From assembly GCF_020410745.1 (NCBI RefSeq), contig NZ_CP084528.1, positions 2,542,001-2,606,000 of the forward strand: a DNA stretch of 64,000 bases, read 5' to 3'. A model generated the notes under the pieces. That model was not told where the DNA came from. It did not search any database and was given only the letters and a program-made list of their open reading frames with translations. Positions within the stretch are counted from its first letter, which is position 1. The number at the start of each line of letters is the position of its first letter. The DNA is from Kaistella polysaccharea. Lineage in GTDB: Bacteria; Bacteroidota; Bacteroidia; Flavobacteriales; Weeksellaceae. Made by a program: the position numbers and the translations under genes. Shown piece by piece: positions 18,421-25,393 of this stretch.

Positions 18421-18864
18421 TTATTTTTTCGAATCTGCTTTTACGTGCTTGGTGATAATGTCCTGGAAAACCATAACAACTTTATCCCAACGTTCCTGAT
18501 CCTTCGGCATAATATAAGAAGCGTCACTTTTTCTCCCGGTATTATTGCCTTTTTTAACACTGATAGATGTTGAGATATGATCATACAGTTTCTTATAATC
18601 TTCCTGTATCATCCGAAAATTGTTGTCCTCAAGCACGTTTTCTATTTCTCTTAGCTCCTGATTGGTAATTCTAAAATCCTTTTTAATTTTTTGATTTTGA
18701 CCTTCGAAAGAGTAATGCGCTTTATGACCTTTGATCAACAAATTCTCATAAATAGGCGACAAACCGCCGCTCCTGGCGTAGCTGTAATCGAAATCGCTGT
18801 ATTTATTTGGTGTTGCACACGCTGTTAAAAGTAAAAGGGTAAAGACAAAAATCAGTTTCTTCAT
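18421..18864 (-). CDS. Small lipoprotein of unknown function
   Basis: Protein of 147 residues with a clear lipoprotein signal: a hydrophobic stretch ends in LLLTAC (Cys16). The remaining part is polar and basic (QNQKIKKDFRI, SVKKGNNTGRKSD) with helical character and no motif I can name. It is flanked by the acyltransferase gene 11 bp upstream and the 177-residue unknown 14 bp downstream, so these probably form one transcript starting with the Nudix gene. Location in the envelope is inferred from the lipobox; function is unknown. Confidence 0.7.
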   Translation of the reverse strand: MKKLIFVFTLLLLTACATPNKYSDFDYSYARSGGLSPIYENLLIKGHKAHYSFEGQNQKIKKDFRITNQELREIENVLEDNNFRMIQEDYKKLYDHISTSISVKKGNNTGRKSDASYIMPKDQERWDKVVMVFQDIITKHVKADSKK

Positions 18865-18875
18865 ACGGGTTTAAT

Positions 18876-19673
18876 TTAAATTTTAACTTCTGCTTTTTGG
18901 GCTTTCAGTTCTTCATCATAATCGTGTAAAACGTTAAAATCTTCAGTCTGCTCTATAGCGACCATGATTTTACGCATTATTTCGTTTGAATTATCGTTAT
19001 CGTAATCAATATCTAAAGGAGGTTTGAATTCCATAGTTGGCTTTACGCCGGTGACTTTTACGCGTAAGCCTTGCTTATCGAAAGCCCGTCGGAAGCCATT
19101 TATTTTGATTGGAATTACGATTGGTTTTTGACTTTTCACCAACTTTGCAGTTCCTTTTCTACCTTGCGCAAAAGCAGATGTTGTACCCTGCGGAAAGGTA
19201 ATTACCCAACCGTTGTCCAGCGCTTTCATGATGTTTTCTACTTCCGATAAATCTACCATTCTGTTCACATCATGACCTTCTGCCCGCCAGGTTCTTTTTA
19301 CGGTTACTGCGCCGGCTAATTTGAAGATTTTAGTCATAAAACCTTTGTTCATTGTTTCTTCCGCCGCGACATAATAGATGTCAACTTTTGGATTTAAAAG
19401 ATAGATCGGATTTTTAATTGAATTTAAATAACCATTGTTTACCGCGCAAAAAGCCTGATACATTGCGGCAACATCAGCAAAATAAGTTTGGTGATTTGAG
19501 ACGAAAAGAACATTCGAATCTGGAAGATTGACTAAATTTTCAGTACCGGAAATTTTTAGCTTATTGAAACCATTAAATCTTCGGTAGGATACCATTCCTA
19601 AAATGAAAATAATCATCCTTTTCAGGAAATACAGATTACCAAAAGCATCCGTGAAAATATTTTTCTTCGCCAT
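18876..19673 (-). CDS. Divergent PlsC-like lysophospholipid acyltransferase
   Basis: Glycerolipid acyltransferase superfamily protein of 265 residues, expected to transfer an acyl chain at the inner membrane. The N-terminal hydrophobic segment is followed by the catalytic-motif region FVSNHQTYFAD (His61, Asp67). Motif II lies around VDIYYVAAEE and motif III is FPQGTTS. Two points are unusual: the His and Asp are separated by five residues instead of the usual four, and the normally acidic FPEGT motif reads FPQGT. It may therefore use a variant geometry or another acyl acceptor. It follows the Nudix gene by 25 bp. Confidence 0.75.
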   Translation of the reverse strand: MAKKNIFTDAFGNLYFLKRMIIFILGMVSYRRFNGFNKLKISGTENLVNLPDSNVLFVSNHQTYFADVAAMYQAFCAVNNGYLNSIKNPIYLLNPKVDIYYVAAEETMNKGFMTKIFKLAGAVTVKRTWRAEGHDVNRMVDLSEVENIMKALDNGWVITFPQGTTSAFAQGRKGTAKLVKSQKPIVIPIKINGFRRAFDKQGLRVKVTGVKPTMEFKPPLDIDYDNDNSNEIMRKIMVAIEQTEDFNVLHDYDEELKAQKAEVKI

Positions 19674-19698
19674 TATCTAATTAACATAGGCTGCGAAT

Positions 19699-20328
19699 TT
19701 ACAAATTTTTCAATAATTGACTAAATTCGCTTAAGATCATTGATGTCGCACCCCAAATGATATATCCATTGAAGTTGATAACAGGAACTTCAACTCCGCG
19801 GGAACTGTCTAAAACCATCATTTCCGGTTCATCTTTCAAGCTTAAAATAGAGGAAATTGGAAATTCGATTAACTCCACCGCTTCGCTTTCCTGAAGGATA
19901 AAAACTGGATTTTTCTTCGTGTAAGAGACAAAAGCTTTCACGTAGAAGTTGCTCGGCGGTATATAAATGGGCGAAAGTTCACGGATAATACGGATATAAT
20001 GTTCATCAATTCCCACTTCTTCTGAAGTTTCCCGTTTTGCTGTGGCCGCATAATTGGGATCAAAATCTTCTTTTTTTCCACCGGGTAAAGAAATTTGTCC
20101 GCTGTGCCGGTCACGCTCATTTTCACTGCGTACAATTAAAGGCAAATACCACTCATTATCCTTTAAATATAAAAGAATATTGACTGCAGCAAATTTTGGA
20201 TTTTTTGTTAAAATTTCTTCGTATGAATAAAGTGGTCGGTAAGGCGGAGAATATATTTCGTGTGCAGCTTCGCCTTCAAGCTGGGCTTGCTGTATTTTGG
20301 TCAGGAGGTCTCTTCCGAAAGTTTTCAT
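19699..20328 (-). CDS. Nudix hydrolase, CoA pyrophosphatase-like
   Basis: Nudix hydrolase of 209 residues. The Nudix box runs from GGKKEDFDP through RETSEEVGI (about 84-106), with the metal-binding REXXEE core intact. The preceding LIVRSENERDRHSGQISLPGG resembles the NudL/CoA-diphosphatase group, which cleaves CoA and acyl-CoA to phosphopantetheine products. That substrate is inferred from the LPGG context and length. It is the first gene of a minus-strand series leading into an acyltransferase, so a shared acyl-CoA theme is possible. The ATG at 20326-20328 faces mgtE across a 267-bp gap. Confidence 0.85.
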   Translation of the reverse strand: MKTFGRDLLTKIQQAQLEGEAAHEIYSPPYRPLYSYEEILTKNPKFAAVNILLYLKDNEWYLPLIVRSENERDRHSGQISLPGGKKEDFDPNYAATAKRETSEEVGIDEHYIRIIRELSPIYIPPSNFYVKAFVSYTKKNPVFILQESEAVELIEFPISSILSLKDEPEMMVLDSSRGVEVPVINFNGYIIWGATSMILSEFSQLLKNL

Positions 20329-20456
20329 AGGTCAAATTTACACAATCAGGAAGTGAAATTGTTTTAAAGGAAAGTTAAATTTCCGTAATAATTGTGCGGA
20401 TCGTTTATGATTAAAGATTTTATTGATAATTCCTGGTGTTTTCTAAAAAATCGCAC

Positions 20457-20480
20457 ATTCCAATTATTTGGAATTTTTTA
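20457..20480 (+). terminator. Orphan terminator-like hairpin upstream of mgtE
   Basis: Stem ATTCCAA / TTGGAAT with the loop TTAT, followed by TTTTTTA. No plus-strand gene precedes it, since the neighbouring Nudix gene diverges. Confidence 0.45.
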
Positions 20481-20568
20481 TTGAAGAAAATAAGTGAATA
20501 AATACATCAATCGAAGCAAAACACCCAAAACATGAAGACGGTTTATTTTTTTTCTTTTTTAATTTAGT

Positions 20569-20576
20569 TACTTTTG
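20569..20576 (+). promoter_or_regulatory. -7 promoter box for mgtE
   Basis: TACTTTTG is an exact TAnnTTTG match, 19 bp before the TTG start codon. The leader would be only about a dozen bases. Confidence 0.65.
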
Positions 20577-20595
20577 CAATTCTTATAAAAACAGT

Positions 20596-21915
20596 TTGGA
20601 GACTCAAGAACTTATTTTTAATCCTCAGGATATTGCAGAAACACTCAGCGACCTTCGCGTCGATGAGCGGCTTATTGCTTTCCTGAAAGTTCCCAAAGAG
20701 TATAAAGCAGATGTTTTTTCGCATCTTGATCCAGACTTTCAGGAAGAAACCATTCGGGGTATTGGCAGCGATGAGGTTTCGGAAATTTTGAATGGAATGA
20801 CGCCGGATGACCGGACCGCTCTATTCGAAGATTTTCCAGACGAGCTGATTAAATATTCCATTAATCTTTTAAATCCTCAAGAACGAAGGGTTGCATTGAA
20901 GCTTTTAGGCTACGATTCTGATTCTATTGCCCGATTGATGACGCCTTACTATATCCAAATTCGCAAAGAATGGACGGTAAAGCGATGTTTTCAGCAGATT
21001 AAAAAATTGGGTAAGAAAGTAGAAACCATGAACCATCTTTATGTGGTTGATGAGCGAAACCGCCTTATTGATGATATTATGATTGGATCTTTGCTTCTTG
21101 CGGAAGAAGATACCTTGATCTCCGAAATTACCGACAATCATTTTGTTGCGATTACGACAACAACTTCAAAAGAAGATGCCGTACCGTATTTTGAAAAGTA
21201 TGACCGGTCAGCGCTCCCAATTGTAACCGAAAGTGGAGTATTGGTGGGAATTGTAACCATTGATGATATTTTAGATCAAATTGCGTCTCAGAATACGGAA
21301 GATATTCAGAAATTTGGTGGAGTTGATGCTTTAGATTTGCCGTATACACAAACGTCGTGGACGGAAATGATCAAGAAAAGAGCAACCTGGCTTGTTATCC
21401 TTTTCTTTTCTGAAATGTTAACCGCTTCAGCAATGGGTTATTTCGAACATGAAATTGAAAAAGCGGTTGTATTGGCACTTTTTGTTCCTCTTATTATTTC
21501 AAGTGGTGGTAATTCCGGGTCGCAGGCAGCTACCTTGATTATTCGGGCAATGGCGCTCCAGGAACTTACGTTAAAAGACTGGTGGTACGTGATGCGCAAA
21601 GAAATAGTGTCAGGAATTTGTCTCGGTGGAATTCTTGGGATTATCGGTTTCATACGAATTATGATGTGGCAAAAAATGGGCTTGTTTGATTACGGAGAAT
21701 ATTGGATGTACATCGCTTTCAGTATTTCTGTTTCCCTGGTTTTGATCGTTTTATGGGGAACATTATCAGGTTCTATGATTCCATTCGTTCTGAAAAGATT
21801 AAAATTGGATCCCGCGACTTCTTCGGCGCCGTTCGTAGCAACTCTTGTCGATGTTACCGGATTGATCATTTACTTCACCGTGGCGGGCATGTTCCTGGCC
21901 GGAAAGCTCCTTTAG
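20596..21915 (+). CDS. mgtE: Magnesium transporter MgtE (TTG start)
   Basis: Magnesium channel of 439 residues. The MgtE N domain (about 1-125) is followed by a pair of CBS domains (about 130-255) that sense cytoplasmic magnesium, then five membrane helices (about 280-438) with the conserved [19 protein letters not shown] pore segment. The start codon is TTG at 20596: no ATG occurs in this frame between the upstream stop at 20560-20562 and this point, and the resulting N-terminus [17 protein letters not shown] fits the family. The next gene begins one base after the stop codon, so the two are probably co-transcribed. Confidence 0.93.
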   Translation: METQELIFNPQDIAETLSDLRVDERLIAFLKVPKEYKADVFSHLDPDFQEETIRGIGSDEVSEILNGMTPDDRTALFEDFPDELIKYSINLLNPQERRVALKLLGYDSDSIARLMTPYYIQIRKEWTVKRCFQQIKKLGKKVETMNHLYVVDERNRLIDDIMIGSLLLAEEDTLISEITDNHFVAITTTTSKEDAVPYFEKYDRSALPIVTESGVLVGIVTIDDILDQIASQNTEDIQKFGGVDALDLPYTQTSWTEMIKKRATWLVILFFSEMLTASAMGYFEHEIEKAVVLALFVPLIISSGGNSGSQAATLIIRAMALQELTLKDWWYVMRKEIVSGICLGGILGIIGFIRIMMWQKMGLFDYGEYWMYIAFSISVSLVLIVLWGTLSGSMIPFVLKRLKLDPATSSAPFVATLVDVTGLIIYFTVAGMFLAGKLL

Positions 21916-21916
21916 C

Positions 21917-22642
21917 ATGAAAATTATTTCCCTCGTTCCCAGCATTACCGAAACACTTTTTGATTTTGGACTGACTTCGCAGGAGATAATCGGACGCACA
22001 AAATTCTGTATTCACCCGGCAGATTTGGTAAAAAACGTTGATATCATTGGAGGTACTAAAAATTTAAATTTAGAGAAAATCCGAAATTTAAATCCTGATT
22101 TAATCATCGCCAATAAAGAGGAAAATGAAAAAATTCAGGTTGAAGAATTGATGAAAGATTTTCAAGTTTGGGTTACAGATGTTCAGACAGTAGAAGATAA
22201 TGCACGTTTCATTTCTGATCTTGGTATTCTTTTAAAAAAGGAAGATTTAGCACTTCTTTTTAATCAAAAAATTAATGATGTTTTCGATAATATTGAAATA
22301 TCTAATTCCAAAAAAGTAGCTTATCTTATTTGGAAAAAACCTTATATGACAATTGGTTCAGATACCTTTATCCATGAAGTTTTAATGAAACTTGGCTTTC
22401 GAAATATTTTTCAAAACCAAAAGCGATATCCTGAAATAGAACTCGCTGAATTGAATGATGCCGACTTTATTTTTTTATCCACCGAACCATATCCTTTTCA
22501 GCAAAAAAATATAGATGAGTTTCAACTTGAATTTCCGAAAAAGAAAATAATTTTGGTTGATGGTGAAGCTTTTTCCTGGTTTGGAACCCACTTGATGAAA
22601 GTTGGTGATTATTTGAAAAACCTCTCTATTTATAATTCATAA
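21917..22642 (+). CDS. BtuF-like helical-backbone metal receptor protein
   Basis: Periplasmic-binding-protein-fold domain of 241 residues (PF01497 type, as in the B12-binding BtuF). The start MKIISLVPSITETLFDFGL and the later VWVTDVQTVEDN and TEPYPFQQKNIDEF segments are typical of the short BtuF-like proteins. No signal peptide or lipobox is seen, unlike a usual transport receptor, so it may stay in the cytoplasm or depend on an unseen leader. The ATG lies one base past the mgtE stop. No ABC transporter genes are adjacent, and the ligand (corrinoid or metal chelate) is not determined. Confidence 0.8.
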   Translation: MKIISLVPSITETLFDFGLTSQEIIGRTKFCIHPADLVKNVDIIGGTKNLNLEKIRNLNPDLIIANKEENEKIQVEELMKDFQVWVTDVQTVEDNARFISDLGILLKKEDLALLFNQKINDVFDNIEISNSKKVAYLIWKKPYMTIGSDTFIHEVLMKLGFRNIFQNQKRYPEIELAELNDADFIFLSTEPYPFQQKNIDEFQLEFPKKKIILVDGEAFSWFGTHLMKVGDYLKNLSIYNS

Positions 22643-22680
22643 AAAAAGGACTCCTATTTTGAAGAGTCCCATTAATTTTT
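22641..22680. terminator. Bidirectional terminator between BtuF-like gene and dapA
   Basis: Stem GGACTC (22648-22653) / GAGTCC (22664-22669), flanked by an A7 run on the left and ATTAATTTTT on the right. This serves both convergent genes. Confidence 0.75.
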
Positions 22681-22692
22681 AAAATATGGTAA

Positions 22693-23565
22693 TTATATTT
22701 TTGCCATTTCAGCTTTAATTTTATCCTGAAGTCCTGTGCTCGCGACAACTAAAGGCAGTCTCACGTAATTTTTTACGATTCCCAGTTCCGCCAATATAGT
22801 TTTAATTCCGGCTGGATTACCTTCAGCGAAAATAAGTCTGGTAATATCAACCAGTTTATTATGAATTTCATAAGCTTCCTTTACCTTTCCGTCAAAAGCC
22901 AATTGAACCATTGTTGAAAATTCTTTTGGATATCCTTGTCCAATCACTGAAATTACGCCATTCCCACCTGCTAAAGTGACCGGAAGTGTAAATTCGTCAT
23001 CACCCGAAACCAAGTTAAAATGTTCAGGTTTTTGACGTAAAATATCGAAATATTGATTGATGTTTGAAGCAGCTTCTTTAATCATAAATAAGTTGGGAAA
23101 TTCTTTCGCCAATCTTACCGTTGTAGAAGCTTCTACATTTTGCCCTGTTCGCGAAGGAACATTGTATATGATAATTTGTTTTCCAGTTCCTGCCAGCACT
23201 TTATAATGTTGGTAAAGCCCTTCCTGATTTGGCCTGTTATAATAAGGAGAAACCGAAAGTACGGCGTCGAATGGAGATAGATCAGCTTCTTCAATCTGTT
23301 TTTTTACATCCATCGTATCGTTACCGCCAATTCCTAATACGAGCGGAAGTCGATTGTTATTCACTTTAATAATATGCTCAGTCACCGCTTTTTTCTCCTC
23401 CGAAGAAAGTGTGGCAGCTTCGGCAGTCGTGCCTAGAACAACCAGATAATTGGTGCCGTTTTTTATATTGAAGTCAACCAACTTGGTTAATGAATCAAAA
23501 TCTACAGATAGATCCTCGTTAAACGGTGTTACTAAAGCCACACCAAGACCTTTTAAATTGCTCAT
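22693..23565 (-). CDS. dapA: 4-Hydroxy-tetrahydrodipicolinate synthase
   Basis: Lysine/diaminopimelate-pathway enzyme of 290 residues condensing pyruvate with aspartate semialdehyde. The TIM-barrel family signatures are all present: LGTTAEAATLS (Thr46-Thr47), SPYYNRPNQEGLYQHY, the tyrosine of IIYNVPSRTG (Tyr134), and the Schiff-base lysine in FMIKEAASN (Lys163). Length matches the bacterial enzyme. It is a single gene transcribed leftward and sharing a bidirectional terminator with the mgtE operon. An exact -7 box lies just upstream. It supplies lysine and the meso-diaminopimelate of peptidoglycan. Confidence 0.97.
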   Translation of the reverse strand: MSNLKGLGVALVTPFNEDLSVDFDSLTKLVDFNIKNGTNYLVVLGTTAEAATLSSEEKKAVTEHIIKVNNNRLPLVLGIGGNDTMDVKKQIEEADLSPFDAVLSVSPYYNRPNQEGLYQHYKVLAGTGKQIIIYNVPSRTGQNVEASTTVRLAKEFPNLFMIKEAASNINQYFDILRQKPEHFNLVSGDDEFTLPVTLAGGNGVISVIGQGYPKEFSTMVQLAFDGKVKEAYEIHNKLVDITRLIFAEGNPAGIKTILAELGIVKNYVRLPLVVASTGLQDKIKAEMAKI

Positions 23566-23587
23566 CTTTTCTTTAATTTATCTTTCA

Positions 23588-23595
23588 AAATTACA
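23588..23595 (-). promoter_or_regulatory. -7 promoter box for dapA
   Basis: The minus strand reads TAATTTTG, an exact TAnnTTTG match, 22 bp before the dapA ATG. Confidence 0.55.
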
Positions 23596-23647
23596 AAATA
23601 TTACACGAGATTTAATAAAAAGTAAGATAACTTTATATTCATATCTT

Positions 23648-23655
23648 TATATTTG
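23648..23655 (+). promoter_or_regulatory. -7 promoter box for split-nucleotidase/porZ/recO operon
   Basis: TATATTTG is an exact TAnnTTTG match, 20 bp before the ATG of the first gene. Confidence 0.65.
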
Positions 23656-23675
23656 CACCTCTAGTTTTTAAGATT

Positions 23676-24446
23676 ATGAAAAGTAAATTTCTAATTGCGG
23701 GATTCGCCGCAATTTCCCTCATTTCATGTAGAACTCCACTGGCAATCGCCAAAGTAGAACCGCAGAAAAACATTTCAATTGCTGATAATTTACCGGAAGA
23801 TCCCAATTTTATAAGAACTATCGAACCCTATAAGATTGAGCTTGAAGGTAAAATGAGTTCCAAACTTTCACATACTGCTATTGATCTTACCAAAAAAGGA
23901 GATAATAGTAATTTGGGAAATTTGTTAGCGGACTACACTTTCGAAGGTGCGGATTCCTGGGCAAAAATGAACGGAATTCCTGGTGGTATTGATGGCGCTG
24001 TTATTAACGTCGGCGGGATTAGAACGACCATCGGTGCAGGTGATATTTTTACGAGGCAAATTTATGAGGTAATGCCCTTCGAAAATGAAGTGATGATCAT
24101 GAAAATGAAAGGTGCAGATATGCAGGGGCTTTTTGATTACTATCTTAAAACGCTGAAAAACAATCCAGTTTCCCATATCGTTATAGAAACGGATGGTGAT
24201 CAAATAACCAATCAATTGATCAACGGCAAAAAAATAGATCCTTCGAAAACGTATTATATCGCAACCTTGGATTATCTGGCATTTGGTGGTGACAATATGG
24301 ACTACTTTAAAAAAGGCGAAATGATTCCTACGGGAATTAAATTGCGAGATTTATTTCTGGAAAAATTTAAAGCTAATCCGGAAGTTACCGTACCCACCGA
24401 TTTACGTCTAATCTTTAAAAATAAAAAAAACAAAACCGATGAATAG
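23676..24446 (+). CDS. 5'-Nucleotidase C-terminal-domain lipoprotein
   Basis: Lipoprotein of 256 residues (signal ending SLISC, Cys18) consisting only of the substrate-binding C-terminal domain found in UshA-type 5'-nucleotidases. Typical elements are NLLADYTFEGADSWAKMN, VINVGGIRTTIGAGDI and YEVMPFENEVMIMKMKGADM. The catalytic metallophosphoesterase domain is absent here and is encoded by the next gene, which overlaps this one by 8 bp (shared ATGAATAG). The two products probably form one two-subunit nucleotidase in the envelope that releases phosphate and nucleosides from nucleotides. That partnership is inferred from domain complementarity and overlap. Confidence 0.88.
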   Translation: MKSKFLIAGFAAISLISCRTPLAIAKVEPQKNISIADNLPEDPNFIRTIEPYKIELEGKMSSKLSHTAIDLTKKGDNSNLGNLLADYTFEGADSWAKMNGIPGGIDGAVINVGGIRTTIGAGDIFTRQIYEVMPFENEVMIMKMKGADMQGLFDYYLKTLKNNPVSHIVIETDGDQITNQLINGKKIDPSKTYYIATLDYLAFGGDNMDYFKKGEMIPTGIKLRDLFLEKFKANPEVTVPTDLRLIFKNKKNKTDE

Positions 24447-25389
24447 GAAACAGTTTTTAAAAACCGCAGGTGGCGGAACATTAGCCCTAACACTGGCACC
24501 TAATCTTCTTTTAGCCGAAAATTTTAATTTTTTAAAGTCCGCGTCGGAATATCAGCTGACTATTCTTCATACCAACGATCAACACAGCAGAATTGAACCT
24601 TTTGATTCTTCCTATACGCGAAATCCAAATCAAGGAGGTTTTGCGCGTCGTGCAGCTTTAATTCAGAAAATCCGAAGCGAAGAAAAAAATATTCTTTTAC
24701 TCGATTCGGGCGATACTTTTCAGGGAACTCCGTATTTTAATTTTTTCGGTGGTGAACTTGAATTTAAGTTGATGACGATGATGGGTTATGATGCATCAAC
24801 AATGGGTAATCATGACTTTGATAATGGTTTACAGGGTTTCAAAAAAGTAAGACCCGTTGCTAAATTTCCTTTCATCTGCTCAAATTATGATTTTAAAAAT
24901 ACCATTTTAGACGGAGAAACCGAAACTTATAAAATTTTTAATAAAAATGGGATTAAAGTAGGGATTTTCGGTGTGGGAATAGAACTTGCTGGGCTTGTAG
25001 GCAAAAAGGATTACGGCGAAACAGAATATTTAAATCCGATTGAAGTCGCGCAGCATTATTCTGATTTTTTACGGAATGATAAAAAATGCGATATGGTCAT
25101 TTGTCTGTCGCATATTGGCTATGATTACCGAGACAATCCAGAGAAAGTTTCAGATAAAATTCTTGCGGCAAGTACTGATGGAATCGATTTGATTTTGGGG
25201 GGACACACGCATACATTCCTCGCAGAACCACAATCCTTCTTGAACAGAAAAGGAAAAAACGTATTGGTGAACCAAGTGGGTTGGGCAGGATTGCTTTTAG
25301 GAAAAATCAACTTTTATTTTGATAAAGATAAAAAAGTTAAAAATATCTCCTGGGAAAATCAAGTTATTGATGACCGTATTTTAGTTTAA
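24439..25389 (+). CDS. UshA-type metallophosphatase catalytic subunit
   Basis: Calcineurin-like metallophosphatase domain of 316 residues, the N-terminal half of bacterial 5'-nucleotidases. Metal-binding motifs in order: ILHTNDQHSR (about 44-53), LLDSGDTFQG (about 87-96), MGNHDFDNG (about 121-129), VICLSHIGYD and GGHTHTF. The N-terminus MNRKQFLKTAGGG followed by a hydrophobic Ala/Leu stretch resembles a Tat signal with an Arg-Lys pair, implying export in folded form. It overlaps the C-domain gene by 8 bp and is 4 bp from porZ. It lacks its own substrate-binding domain, consistent with a split enzyme. Confidence 0.9.
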   Translation: MNRKQFLKTAGGGTLALTLAPNLLLAENFNFLKSASEYQLTILHTNDQHSRIEPFDSSYTRNPNQGGFARRAALIQKIRSEEKNILLLDSGDTFQGTPYFNFFGGELEFKLMTMMGYDASTMGNHDFDNGLQGFKKVRPVAKFPFICSNYDFKNTILDGETETYKIFNKNGIKVGIFGVGIELAGLVGKKDYGETEYLNPIEVAQHYSDFLRNDKKCDMVICLSHIGYDYRDNPEKVSDKILAASTDGIDLILGGHTHTFLAEPQSFLNRKGKNVLVNQVGWAGLLLGKINFYFDKDKKVKNISWENQVIDDRILV

Positions 25390-25393
25390 TTTA

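Noticed and set aside
20464-20724. 86-codon minus-strand frame across the mgtE start
   Set aside because: It overlaps the mgtE coding region and promoter, with no family features.
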